Translations under genes and position numbers: made by a program | Origin: Halobacteroidaceae bacterium | GTDB lineage: Bacteria > Bacillota > Halanaerobiia > B1SED10-174 | Length of the DNA: 64,000 nt | Reading direction: 5' to 3' | Assembly (NCBI GenBank): GCA_003551665.1 | Contig: PUNE01000062.1 | Coordinates: forward strand, 36,369 to 100,368 | The notes under the pieces: model-generated | Seen by the model: only the letters and a program-made list of their open reading frames with translations | Database searches by the model: none | Told to the model about the DNA's origin: nothing | Shown here: positions 56,334-64,000 of the stretch, piece by piece | Position numbering within the stretch: position 1 is the first letter of the stretch | How the letters are laid out: each line of letters starts with the position of its first letter

Positions 56334-56350
56334 CAGGGGCAATTAAGCAG

Positions 56351-56379
56351 TTTACAGCCTCTGCCGGGTATGTTATAAT
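56351..56379 (+). promoter_or_regulatory. Promoter of rpmE-tdk
   Basis: TTTACA (56351-56356), a 17-bp spacer and TATAAT (56374-56379), with an extended -10 TG at 56371-56372. Confidence 0.75.
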
Positions 56380-56414
56380 ATTTAAGTTGAAAACAACAAA
56401 AGGAGGCGAGGACA

Positions 56415-56621
56415 GTGAAAAAGGAGATTCATCCTGAACTCAAAGAAATTACCATCACCTGTGCCTGCGGTGAGGTTTATCATACCCGTTCAACCAAGGA
56501 TGACCAGCGGGTGGAAATCTGCGCCAATTGCCATCCATTTTATACCGGCAAGCAGAGGACTGCTACCAAGGGTGGCCGCATCGAAAGATTCCAGCGCAAG
56601 TACGGGAAAAAAGAAGAATAG
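56415..56621 (+). CDS. rpmE: 50S ribosomal protein L31, zinc-type
   Basis: The 68-residue protein starts [27 protein letters not shown], has [13 protein letters not shown] and a basic tail. The CxC and CxxC cysteines mark the zinc-binding form. It bridges the ribosomal subunits. GTG 56415 follows AGGAGGCGAGG. tdk follows after a small hairpin. Confidence 0.96.
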   Translation: MKKEIHPELKEITITCACGEVYHTRSTKDDQRVEICANCHPFYTGKQRTATKGGRIERFQRKYGKKEE

Positions 56622-56631
56622 TTTTCTCTCG

Positions 56632-56662
56632 GCAGAGCCTTCGCGCTCTGCTTTCACTTTTT
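56632..56662 (+). terminator. Hairpin between rpmE and tdk
   Basis: GCAGAGC (56632-56638) pairs with GCTCTGC (56645-56651), followed by TTTCACTTTTT. It is a possible partial terminator or attenuator between the two genes. Confidence 0.5.
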
Positions 56663-56685
56663 AAAGGTAGAGAGGAGCTGAAACA

Positions 56686-57285
56686 GTGCATAAAATACCT
56701 AATTCTGGCTGGGTCGAAGTAATAACCGGCTCCATGTACTGCGGGAAGAGTGAAGAACTGATCAGGAGAATACGCAGGGCGGAAATCGCCCGGCAGAAGG
56801 TCCAGGTTTTCAAACCCTTAATTGATGATCGGTACCATACTGCTCGGGTTACCTCCCACGATGGCAACAAAATGGAGGCCGTACCAATTGACGACCCCAA
56901 CGAATTATTCGAACGCCTTGATCCGGATACAGATGTTGTAGCGATAGATGAAATCCAGTTTTTTAACGAAGAGCTTCCCGAAGTTTGCGAGAAACTGGCC
57001 GACAGGGGCCTGCGGGTGATTGTTGCGGGCCTGGACCGGGACTTCCGGGGAGAACCCTTTGGTCCTGTTCCCCAGATACTGGCCATGGCTGAATTCGTTG
57101 AAAAACTGCACGCCATCTGCATGAACTGCAGCAATCCTGCCAGCAGGACCCAGCGACTGATTGATGGGGTCCCCGCCGCCTACACTGATCCAGTAATCCT
57201 GGTGGGAGCCCAGGAGGTCTATGAAGCTCGCTGCCGGAGGTGTCACGAGGTTCCCGGAAAAGGGCAAAAAAGCCAAAAAAGATAA
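56686..57285 (+). CDS. tdk: Thymidine kinase
   Basis: The 199-residue protein has the P-loop [18 protein letters not shown], a DEIQFF motif, [11 protein letters not shown] and the zinc-binding cysteines [16 protein letters not shown] ... CRRCHEV. It phosphorylates deoxythymidine with ATP in nucleotide salvage. GTG 56686 follows AGAGAGGAG. The gene shares the rpmE promoter. Confidence 0.95.
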   Translation: MHKIPNSGWVEVITGSMYCGKSEELIRRIRRAEIARQKVQVFKPLIDDRYHTARVTSHDGNKMEAVPIDDPNELFERLDPDTDVVAIDEIQFFNEELPEVCEKLADRGLRVIVAGLDRDFRGEPFGPVPQILAMAEFVEKLHAICMNCSNPASRTQRLIDGVPAAYTDPVILVGAQEVYEARCRRCHEVPGKGQKSQKR

Positions 57286-57334
57286 AATGAAAATACAGGG
57301 GAACCTGCGGGGAATCCCTTTTAAAAAGTGAAAG

Positions 57335-57360
57335 CTGGTTCCCAGGGAACCAGTTTTTTT
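57335..57360 (+). terminator. Terminator after tdk
   Basis: CTGGTTCCC (57335-57343) pairs with GGGAACCAG (57345-57353) and a run of seven T follows. Confidence 0.85.
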
Positions 57361-57403
57361 ATCAGCCTGCTTCAACCTTCGCCTGAGGAAAGGAGGGGGG
57401 AGC

Positions 57404-58600
57404 GTGTTAAATAATCCGTTGTTTTTCCTTGGCCTGGCAAAGTATGGAGGATATTTTTTTGTCCTGTTGGTGTTATTTTTCTCCCCTGAACCGGTAAGTC
57501 CAACTGCATTGATAAGTTTAATCCTTGTTTTTTTACTGGATGGGGGGCGGAGAATTTTTCTTTCGCTGTCAAGGGAAAAACTGGGTACTGCTACTCTTTA
57601 TTTTCAGGTCCTGGCCATTGCGGGTTTCGCTCATTTTTTCCAGAGCGGAATTGCCGTTGTCCTTTACGTAATTTTGATCACTGAAAGTATAATTTTCTTT
57701 TCTTCTCAACTAGGAAGGATGGTCTTTTTTCTCTCTGTAGGATCCTTCCTTTTGGTAATTTCCCTTGCCGGAAGGCTGTTTACTGGCCACCTTATCAATA
57801 GTCTTGTTCTTGTTTTTTCTTATGGCCTGGCTTACCTGGCAGTTAAACAAGCACAGGAAAAGAGCAAGGCGGAAAAAGCGAGAGCCCAACTGGAAGTTTC
57901 CCAGAAAAAGCTGGAAGAAGCTTATTCCCAGATTTTAAAATCGAGCAAGGAAAAAGAGAGAATGTTGTTATTAGAGGAAAGGAACAGGCTTGCCCGGGAG
58001 CTTCACGATTCCATGGGGCACAATCTCACAGGTATCATTTTAAACCTGGAAATTGCTCGAAAAATGGCAAATGGTAAGGAAAAACAGCTGGGTCAACTCC
58101 TGGAAGAGATCCAGCAGCAGGCCAGGGGATCTTTGGAAGATATCCGGAGAGCAGTAAAAGCCCTCCAACCAGTGGATTTAGAAGAAAAAGGCCTGAAAAC
58201 TGCAATCCGGGGACTGGGAAAGCTGTTCCAGGAAATGGGTGTTGAGGTGGAAATGGAGCTGGAAGAAGGGATTTCGGTTGGCCCCGAAGCTGAACTATTA
58301 TTTTACCGAACAGTTCAGGAAGGTTTTACCAATGCCCTGCGGCATGGAAAAGCTGATCGGATAAAGGTTTCCCTCCGCCAGGACCCGGAGGAGGGTTTGA
58401 TTTCTCTGGAAATACTTGATAACGGGGTGGGTTGTGAAGAACTGAAAACTGGAACAGGATTGAAAGGCCTGGCCAGGAGAGTTGAAACCCTTGGCGGGAA
58501 GCTAAATTTTGGCAATCGAAAATCCGGGGGCTTTTTCTTGAAAGTTGACCTGGGGGAAAAGGGTGAAACCCATGGAAAAAATCAGGATCCTGGTGGTTGA
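57404..58600 (+). CDS. NarL-type sensor histidine kinase
   Basis: The 398-residue protein has an N-terminal membrane region of about five or six helices (residues 10-145), a coiled segment, and a HisKA_3 box LARELHDSMGHNLTGI with His201. A HATPase_c domain follows (DNGVGCEELKTGTGLKGLARRVETLGG). It lacks an obvious extracellular sensing domain, so a membrane or intramembrane signal is possible. GTG 57404 follows GAAAGGAGGGGGG. It overlaps its response regulator by 29 bp. Confidence 0.9.
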   Translation: MLNNPLFFLGLAKYGGYFFVLLVLFFSPEPVSPTALISLILVFLLDGGRRIFLSLSREKLGTATLYFQVLAIAGFAHFFQSGIAVVLYVILITESIIFFSSQLGRMVFFLSVGSFLLVISLAGRLFTGHLINSLVLVFSYGLAYLAVKQAQEKSKAEKARAQLEVSQKKLEEAYSQILKSSKEKERMLLLEERNRLARELHDSMGHNLTGIILNLEIARKMANGKEKQLGQLLEEIQQQARGSLEDIRRAVKALQPVDLEEKGLKTAIRGLGKLFQEMGVEVEMELEEGISVGPEAELLFYRTVQEGFTNALRHGKADRIKVSLRQDPEEGLISLEILDNGVGCEELKTGTGLKGLARRVETLGGKLNFGNRKSGGFFLKVDLGEKGETHGKNQDPGG

Positions 58601-59216
58601 TGACCAGCGGATTGTGCGTGAAGGCCTGGTAAAAATACTGGAAATGGAAGAGAATCTGGAAGTAGTAGGTGGGGCGGAAAATGGGGAAAAAGCCTACAAT
58701 TTGGTTGCCCGTTATAGGCCTGATATTGTCCTGATGGATATCAGGATGCCTGTAGTCGATGGGGTAGAAGCAACCCGGAAAATAAAAGAGGATTACCCGG
58801 AAACAGAAGTAATTATTTTAACCACTTTTGATGACGACGAACTGGTTATTGGAGGTCTGGAAGCCGGAGCCTGCACTTATCTTTTAAAAGATGTTCCCTC
58901 CCGGACCCTGGTTCGAGCTATCAAGGGGGTCTTCAGGGAAGAGGAGGTATTCCTGCCCCCTGATATTGCCCGCAAATTGGTGGACAGGGCAAAGGGAGAA
59001 AAGAAAAAAACGCAGGAACAAGAAATGGTGTTAACTACCCGGGAAAAAGAAGTTCTTTCCCTGATGGCCAAAGGTTTAAATAACCTGGAAATAGCCGATA
59101 AGCTTTATTTGACGGAAGGAACAGTAAAAAACTATGTTAGCAACATTTACAGCAAACTTGGTACCAGGGACAGGACAAGGGTAGTTTTGTGGGCTCTGAA
59201 GAATAAATTAATATAA
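58572..59216 (+). CDS. NarL/LuxR-family response regulator
   Basis: The 214-residue protein has a receiver domain (DD 10-11, phospho-Asp56 in VLMDIRMPVVDG) and a C-terminal LuxR HTH (LTTREKEVLSLMAKGLNNLEIADKLYLTEGTVKNYVSNIYSKLG). It pairs with the upstream kinase. ATG 58572 lies within the kinase end, behind GGGTGAAA. It may control the ABC transporter and small genes downstream. A strong terminator follows. Confidence 0.93.
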   Translation: MEKIRILVVDDQRIVREGLVKILEMEENLEVVGGAENGEKAYNLVARYRPDIVLMDIRMPVVDGVEATRKIKEDYPETEVIILTTFDDDELVIGGLEAGACTYLLKDVPSRTLVRAIKGVFREEEVFLPPDIARKLVDRAKGEKKKTQEQEMVLTTREKEVLSLMAKGLNNLEIADKLYLTEGTVKNYVSNIYSKLGTRDRTRVVLWALKNKLI

Positions 59217-59232
59217 TAATATGACTGGAGTA

Positions 59233-59270
59233 ATAGGAGGTCGTGACTCGGGCGACCTCCTATTTTTTTT
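59233..59270 (+). terminator. Terminator after the two-component system
   Basis: ATAGGAGGTCG (59233-59243) pairs with CGACCTCCTAT (59253-59263), followed by eight T. Confidence 0.9.
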
Positions 59271-59386
59271 GTTTTGGTTTATTAATATTTTAGGAGGGGG
59301 AGATCAAATGGAAGCAACTGGAAGGGTTTGCTGAAGAAAAAGCTTCACCGTTTGGAGGGGATAATGGTAAAAATTAAAATAAAGCA

Positions 59387-59415
59387 TTGACATTTTAAAT
59401 ATTTAGATATATAAT
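59387..59415 (+). promoter_or_regulatory. Full-consensus sigma-A promoter
   Basis: TTGACA (59387-59392), 17-bp spacer and TATAAT (59410-59415) match the consensus at every position. The transcript would start near 59422 and read into two tiny ORFs and the ABC transporter. Confidence 0.85.
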
Positions 59416-59490
59416 TTTAAGGGATAAGCCTTCGTTGCTTTAAAATATTAACCTAAGCATTTAACAATTTGTTTGAAATTGGTATTAATG

Positions 59491-59530
59491 AAAAACCCTG
59501 GTTTTTGCAGTAAGACTGGCTTTCCAAGCC
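59491..59530 (+). promoter_or_regulatory. Two small hairpins in the leader of the tiny ORFs
   Basis: AAAAACC/GGTTTTT (59491-59506) and GGCTT/AAGCC (59518-59530) can form two adjacent hairpins in the 160-base leader. A role in control of the downstream ORFs is only a suggestion. Confidence 0.35.
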
Positions 59531-59582
59531 GAAAGATTGGTGAAAAAAAGACTAAAATTGAATGGCCAGCAAGGAGGAAGTT

Positions 59583-59696
59583 GTGGTTGGGGTTTTTTCG
59601 CGAAATCCGGTCATAATAGTTAATCTTTATAAAAAACTTAACAGGTTAATTGAATTGGGAAGGAAAAAACTTGAAATTGTTGCAGAGGGGGTATAG
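59583..59696 (+). CDS. Tiny ORF 1 (37 residues)
   Basis: GTG 59583 lies 5 bases after GGAGG and opens a 37-residue peptide (MVGVFSRNPVIIVNLYKKLN then RLIELGRKKLEIVAEGV). The second half forms a basic amphipathic helix that faintly resembles the first helix of Spo0E-like peptides, but no S-Q-x-L-D signature follows. The function is unknown. The next ORF starts 2 bp later, so both would be on the same transcript. Confidence 0.4.
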   Translation: MVGVFSRNPVIIVNLYKKLNRLIELGRKKLEIVAEGV

Positions 59697-59698
59697 CC

Positions 59699-59824
59699 GT
59701 GGACCTACATAGTCTTGGGATCAAGCATAAAACTGTTGGTGGGAACAATTTTATTTTCTACCTGACGGTTTTAACTATCCTGATGGGCCTGGCTTTTTAT
59801 CAATTAAGGTTTTTATCCTTCTGA
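59699..59824 (+). CDS. Tiny ORF 2 (41-residue membrane peptide)
   Basis: GTG 59699 lies after GAGGGGG and opens a 41-residue peptide that starts MDLHSLGIKHKTVGG and continues with a single hydrophobic helix (FIFYLTVLTILMGLAFY) and a short tail. It would be a small single-span membrane protein. It starts 2 bp after tiny ORF 1. The function is unknown. Confidence 0.45.
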   Translation: MDLHSLGIKHKTVGGNNFIFYLTVLTILMGLAFYQLRFLSF

Positions 59825-60269
59825 TTCTGAAAGTTTTACTGGGAAATTTGCCAGGAGAGAACAGTTTTTCTTCCGGTTTTGGATCCTCTGAGTGCCAGGG
59901 TGCTCAATTTTTCCAAAAGGGGAAAGCAAAACTGTGAACAGGGTGGTTAAGAAGAGTTTAATTACAAAAACAACTCGATAAGCAGAATTATTAGGATATT
60001 CTACCAGAAAATGGTTAGAGCATATAGACAAGCAGGAAAAGGGGTTTCCAAGAAAGTTTAATTTACAAAAGGAAGATATCCGAAAAAGTAAGGGTCCGGC
60101 AAAAAGTTAAAAATGGCAGAAAATTAAATGAAAAAGTCCGGATAACCAAAAAAATTTCACAGAAAATTTGGAAATTAAAAATCCCCGCTGAGGACGCAAA
60201 AAAATACTTTTGGTTTTGTAAAGGCTGAGAATAATGGTTAATCCGGCCAGGAAAAACGGAGGTGTTCCA
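59825..60269 (+). other. Gene-poor A/T-rich stretch
   Basis: I find no convincing coding sequence in these 445 bp. Open frames are short and lack ribosome sites, and the base composition is more A-rich than the neighbouring genes. It might contain decayed coding sequence or an untranslated leader of the ABC operon. Confidence 0.5.
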
Positions 60270-61259
60270 GTGAGAAGTATGCTCAAGGTGGAGGAAATTG
60301 GAAAGACTTTTCCGGGTAGAAATGGAGAGATTAAGGCCCTGGATAATGTTAACTTCAAAGCTAATGGGGGAGAACTGATAGGAGTTCTTGGCCCCAATGG
60401 GGCGGGGAAAACTACCCTGGTGAAAATAATTTGTGGGCTTGTTTCTCCTGATTTCGGGCGAGTGGAAATTGCCGGAACTAATCCCTGGGAAAACCGTTCC
60501 CGGGCCTTGCGTTGTTTAAGTGCTGTCCTTGAGGGGACCAGGAATCTCTACTGGCCTTTGACGGTTAGAGAAAACCTGGAATTTTTTGCTTCGCTAAAGG
60601 GAGAAAAAATCAGGCGAAAACGAGATCGAATGGAATGGTTAATTGACAGTCTGGGTTTGGAGAAGAAGGTAAATGTAACTGCCAGGAACCTGTCCAGGGG
60701 AATGCAGCAAAAACTTGCTCTTGCAGTCGCCCTTGTTGTGGATGTCCCACTTTTGGTTTTGGACGAACCGACTCTTGGTCTTGACGTAGAATCATCTCTA
60801 GATATTCGCAGGTTGCTCCAGGACGTTGTAAGGGAAGAAGAAAAAACCATTTTGCTTACCACCCACGACATGAACCTGGTCAGGTCAATTTGTCCCCGGA
60901 TAGTAATTTTAAACCGGGGTAGGATAGTAACTGATCAGCGGGTTGACAAAATGCTCGGACTTTTTAAAGTTAAAGCCTATAAGATAAAACTTGCCCAGGA
61001 GTTGACCCCTCAACAGAAAAAAGATCTGATGATAATTAATGGGGTCAGCTGGGAAAAAAGTGATGGCAATAAACCCTGTATTTATTTCCAATATGAGGAC
61101 ATGAGAGAATTTTACCGGATTATCGAGATCCTGCGTAAGGAAAATACTTCTATTGGATCTATTGAACAGCAGGATGTTGACCTGGAAAAAGTATTTCTGC
61201 AACTTACAGGGAGGAGGGACGATATTGTCAAATCTGGTTTTGCTAGAAGCACAGTTTAG
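60270..61259 (+). CDS. ABC transporter ATP-binding protein
   Basis: This protein of about 329 residues has Walker A GPNGAGKTTLVKII, a signature LSRGMQQKLALAVAL, Walker B LLVLDEPTLGLD and the H-loop TTHDMNL. It belongs to the DrrA/CcmA-type ATPases that drive ABC-2 exporters. GTG 60270 follows GGAGGTG by 7 bases and is preferred to ATG 60234. A C-terminal extension of about 90 residues follows the ATPase core. It overlaps the permease by 35 bp. Confidence 0.9.
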   Translation: MRSMLKVEEIGKTFPGRNGEIKALDNVNFKANGGELIGVLGPNGAGKTTLVKIICGLVSPDFGRVEIAGTNPWENRSRALRCLSAVLEGTRNLYWPLTVRENLEFFASLKGEKIRRKRDRMEWLIDSLGLEKKVNVTARNLSRGMQQKLALAVALVVDVPLLVLDEPTLGLDVESSLDIRRLLQDVVREEEKTILLTTHDMNLVRSICPRIVILNRGRIVTDQRVDKMLGLFKVKAYKIKLAQELTPQQKKDLMIINGVSWEKSDGNKPCIYFQYEDMREFYRIIEILRKENTSIGSIEQQDVDLEKVFLQLTGRRDDIVKSGFARSTV

Positions 61260-61998
61260 GCGTGAATTGATCCTTTTAAAACGATATTTTTTCAATTTTC
61301 TGGGGGGGTTCCTAACTTTCTGCGTGGTTTTTATACTCCTTTTCCTGGGTTACCGGGGTCTGGCTGGGGGAACAGAAATTTACGGAACTGGCCTGGAAAA
61401 TCTTATTGTCGGTTATATTACCTGGATTCTGGCCATGCATATTTATCAGGATATTTCCAGTACACTCTTTCAAGAAGCCAGAGAGGGTGTCCTGGAACAG
61501 CTTTATATGTCTCCATATGGTTATTCCCGGGTTACAATAACCCGTCTTTTGGCAAGCCTGGGAGTGCACCTGGTCATGGTTTTTTCAATTCTCCAGGTCC
61601 TTATTCTGATAACCAAGCGTTCTTTCAATCTGGACCTGGTTTCAATCTTTCCGCTTTTGATATTGCTTTTGCTGCCAGTTGTAGGGATAGGATTTTTTCT
61701 TGGAGGTTTACAGCTTCACTTCAAGCGGATCAGGTCAATCCTCCAGATTGTCCAGTTCCTGTTGATAGTTATTGTTGTGGCTCCAATAAACCTTTTCTGG
61801 GCGAGTTTCTTGCCAGGAACCATGGCTTCTCATTTGATCAGAGAAGTAATGATAGGAGGAGCTTTTATAACGGAGCTGCCTTTAGAACAGGTTCTATTGG
61901 CCTTATTCATTGCCTTTATTTTCCCTGCTCTGGGCTGGGGCATATTCAAGCTCTGTGAAAAAAAAGCACTGGAAAGCGGTCGCCTGGGCCAGTTTTGA
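61225..61998 (+). CDS. ABC-2 type permease
   Basis: This protein of about 257 residues has six predicted helices and the ABC-2 membrane fold, with LVEQLYMSP-like VLEQLYMSPYGYSRV after the second helix. It should be the membrane partner of the preceding ATPase and export an unknown substrate. TTG 61225 lies behind GGGAGGAGGG and overlaps the ATPase gene. Confidence 0.85.
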   Translation: MSNLVLLEAQFRRELILLKRYFFNFLGGFLTFCVVFILLFLGYRGLAGGTEIYGTGLENLIVGYITWILAMHIYQDISSTLFQEAREGVLEQLYMSPYGYSRVTITRLLASLGVHLVMVFSILQVLILITKRSFNLDLVSIFPLLILLLLPVVGIGFFLGGLQLHFKRIRSILQIVQFLLIVIVVAPINLFWASFLPGTMASHLIREVMIGGAFITELPLEQVLLALFIAFIFPALGWGIFKLCEKKALESGRLGQF

Positions 61999-62099
61999 AA
62001 AAAGGAATCGGAAGGATCGGGTAACTGAAAGTTATTTCCCTATAGAGTTTTTTGAATGTTGAAAATAAGGGTTTGTTTTTAATAAGAAGGTGAAAAAAG

Positions 62100-63374
62100 A
62101 TGAGAAGGTTTTTATGGTTTCTTGTTCTTCTTTTCCTGGTCATATCAAATGGAAATATTAATGCCTATGGGCTGGAGGTAGAGTCCACAAGTTATGATGA
62201 ACCGGTAAAAATCAAAGTGACTGGCTGTACACCGGGAGAAAAAATCACCCTTCGTTTAAGAGCAGAGCTGGATTATTTCCTGGAATCATGGGCAACCTTT
62301 GTTGCCGATGACAATGGAGTAATTAATCCAGCCCAACAGAGTCCCCTGGAGGGCACATACGAAGGAGTTGAACCAATGGGGCTTTTTATGTTCATGGAAG
62401 AAAAAGCTCAGAATCCCGATTATTGCCCTGAGGAAATTGATCCCCTGGAAGTTACTCACCGGGAATTGACTCTGGAGGTCGGTGGGGAACAGATTGCTGC
62501 CAGGGAAGTAGAAAGGTATCTGGTGGGTCCTAAAGTTGAGGTCCAGGAAATAAGAGAAGAAGGTCTCGTGGGAACCTTCTTCCGACCTCCCGGGGATGGC
62601 CCTTTCCCGGCCATTATGGTTCTGGGAGGATCCGGGGGAGGTTTAAACCCCCAAGAAGCTGCTCTCCTTGCTAATCATGGTTATGCTACCCTGGCCCTTG
62701 CCTATTTTGGAACAGAGGACCTGCCTCTAAACCTGCAGGAGATACCTCTGGAATATTTTGCAACAGCCATGGCATGGTTGCAGGGAAGAAATGAAGCAGA
62801 AAAAGGAGGAGTATTTGTAAGAGGCGGATCAAGAGGAGGAGAGCTGGCCCTGTTGTTGGGATCATACTTCCCAGAGGCTGTAAGGGGAGTTATAGCATCT
62901 ATGGCCAGCGGGGTGGTCTGGCAGGCAGTAGGTCAGTTTGACCAACCTGCCTGGACCTACCGGGAAAAACCGGTTCCGTTTGTTCCAATTTTTACTTATG
63001 GACCAGCCGAAAGCTGGAGGGAAACCTACATAAAAAATTATGACTTTTATCAAGGAGAGGTAGTTGAAGAGGCAACAATCCCGGTTGAAGATATTAAAGG
63101 TCCAGTTCTTTTGGTTTCGGGGGGAGATGACAAGTTGTGGCCGGCCGATAAATTTGCAGGAATAGCCGAAGAAAGGCTTGGAGAGCATGACCATCCTTAT
63201 TTTTTTGAGCACATGGTTTTTCCCGAGGCAGGGCACTCCCTGGGGGTTCCTTATCGGCTTTTTTGCAGGAGTGTTCGGTGCGAAAGGTATCTTAGAGGAG
63301 GAACTCCGGAGGCTAATGCCGAGGCTTCGGAAAAGGCCTGGCAGGCTATGCTGGATTTTTTGGAGGAATTCTGA
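62100..63374 (+). CDS. Secreted BAAT / dienelactone-hydrolase-like alpha/beta hydrolase
   Basis: The 424-residue protein has a signal peptide (MRRFLWFLVLLFLVISNG, cleavage near NAYG) and an N-terminal domain of the acyl-CoA thioesterase/BAAT type (about 30-135). An alpha/beta hydrolase domain follows, with nucleophile motif GGSRGGE near residue 242, Asp in SGGDDKLWP and His in PEAGHSLG. It probably cleaves or transfers acyl groups outside the cell. The nucleophile is Ser. It lies 100 bp after the ABC permease and may be linked to its role. Confidence 0.7.
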   Translation: MRRFLWFLVLLFLVISNGNINAYGLEVESTSYDEPVKIKVTGCTPGEKITLRLRAELDYFLESWATFVADDNGVINPAQQSPLEGTYEGVEPMGLFMFMEEKAQNPDYCPEEIDPLEVTHRELTLEVGGEQIAAREVERYLVGPKVEVQEIREEGLVGTFFRPPGDGPFPAIMVLGGSGGGLNPQEAALLANHGYATLALAYFGTEDLPLNLQEIPLEYFATAMAWLQGRNEAEKGGVFVRGGSRGGELALLLGSYFPEAVRGVIASMASGVVWQAVGQFDQPAWTYREKPVPFVPIFTYGPAESWRETYIKNYDFYQGEVVEEATIPVEDIKGPVLLVSGGDDKLWPADKFAGIAEERLGEHDHPYFFEHMVFPEAGHSLGVPYRLFCRSVRCERYLRGGTPEANAEASEKAWQAMLDFLEEF

Positions 63375-63518
63375 AACTAAGCTAAATCAATTTCCCCCCT
63401 CGCCTGTGGGTTAGGAGAAAAAACACCTTTTTAAGGTTTTAGTAAATTAACTTCCCATAAATCCTACCCAGAAGGGCTTTGGGTAAAAAATTCTTTTCTG
63501 ATGGGGAGGTGTTTACTG

Positions 63519-64000
63519 GTGGAGGAGGTAGTGGGAAAAGACATCAAAAAAAGAAATCCCCTGATTGAGCAGTTAAGGAAGGGTTTTTGTCAAACTGAGG
63601 AAATCAGGAAAGCCTTCAAGAATTTTTTCCTGAATTTTCCGGAGATCTTTCTCCGCCACCTGGTTTACAGAAAGGTCGTGGAAACCGTTTCCTGGCCGGA
63701 TATTTCTGGAGAGGAAGAAGATCCAGTGCCTGATCAGGCCATAAAATTAACTACCACTATCATAGGGAGGAGTCTGGCGAGAGAGATGTCCTGTCCAGAG
63801 AGAATCGCAGGAGGAATGGTTGTTTCTTCTTTGCGGATTACTCGGAAGGAAATAAACAAAATTGAAAAGATCTGGCGAGAAATATATAGTCCTGAAGAGA
63901 ATATTGAAGGGTTTGCAAACTTTATTCTGGGGATTTTAAGAAAAGAAGAATTAATCCCAGAAAAGTTGATTGTGGGGAGCGGGGAAAGGTCAAGCACCAG
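63519..64000 (+). CDS. Unknown protein, cut by the window edge
   Basis: GTG 63519 lies about 9 bases after GGAGG and opens a frame that stays open to the last base, giving at least 160 residues. It is rich in helices and charged residues and begins M-E-E-V-V-G-K-D-I-K-K. I recognise no domain; no signal peptide or membrane span is seen in the visible part. Confidence 0.6.
   Translation, partial: MEEVVGKDIKKRNPLIEQLRKGFCQTEEIRKAFKNFFLNFPEIFLRHLVYRKVVETVSWPDISGEEEDPVPDQAIKLTTTIIGRSLAREMSCPERIAGGMVVSSLRITRKEINKIEKIWREIYSPEENIEGFANFILGILRKEELIPEKLIVGSGERSST

Noticed and set aside
59308..59334. 8-codon frame with a strong ribosome site (MEATGRVC)
   Set aside because: Too short to support as a gene; it could be a relic of a former gene start.
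59488..59616. 42-codon frame covering the leader hairpins and the start of tiny ORF 1
   Set aside because: It has no clear ribosome site and is out of frame with the better supported ORF at 59583.

Overview
The window is about 64 kb of a bacterial chromosome of moderate GC content with tightly packed genes. It looks like an anaerobic, probably endospore-related Bacillota (clostridial-type) organism. Supporting signs are an AdoCbl-dependent class II ribonucleotide reductase, rubredoxin next to rubrerythrin, Rex, a Spo0E-like peptide, DnaD/DnaI-type replication proteins, a lysine-fermentation module, strong Shine-Dalgarno sites and many TTG/GTG starts. The species cannot be named from sequence alone. 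I see no prophage, IS element, CRISPR array or rRNA; there is one tRNA (Phe).

Layout. 1-3740: end of a diacylglycerol-kinase-like gene, a GcvH-like protein lacking the lipoyl lysine, a TPR protein, MscS, DUF951 and YchF. 3747-7654: rpsF-ssb-rpsR, DUF2232, rplI and a DUF401 membrane protein. 7674-11705 (minus): an operon of XRE regulator, DnaD-like, DnaI-like and DnaB genes plus a small gene, sitting between rplI and purA, where many Bacillota keep dnaB, but inverted. 11786-24187: a Spo0E-like gene and purine genes purA-purD-purE and purB-purF-purM-purN-purH, split by a zinc-ribbon protein and nrdJ (minus). purA and purB have near-identical promoters with paired PurBox-like sites, and nrdJ has paired NrdR boxes.

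24228-31117: a cytoplasmic beta-propeller, HtpX, LemA, tRNA-Phe, rex, hflX and a cheR-cheB pair. 31214-38861: walJ-htrA-rlmH, an HD-GYP protein, a creatininase-family protein, a 2-hydroxyacid dehydrogenase, glutaredoxin-like protein, rubredoxin, rubrerythrin and an FMN-binding-like membrane protein. 39138-48145: an MFS transporter, then two DUF1538 membrane proteins with a PII-like protein, then a lysine-degradation block (KamB-like P-loop protein, kamD, kamE, kal, kce, 3-hydroxyacyl-CoA dehydrogenase). The block can isomerise (beta-)lysine and yield crotonyl-CoA, acetoacetate and ammonia, but kamA and kdd are not here.

48181-57285: a GGDEF protein, two divergent PAP2 paralogues, argS-pyrG, a zinc-ribbon protein, a LysM/M23 peptidase, and rpmE-tdk. 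57404-64000: a NarL-type two-component system, a 1-kb gene-poor stretch with a full-consensus promoter followed by two tiny ORFs, an ABC-2 transporter pair, a secreted BAAT/dienelactone-hydrolase-like enzyme and the start of an unknown gene cut by the window edge.

The most distinctive items are the shared PurBox geometry, the DUF1538-DUF1538-PII cassette beside the lysine block, the two small ORFs behind the consensus promoter, the inverted primosome operon with its own XRE regulator, and the GcvH-like protein with Arg at the lipoylation site.
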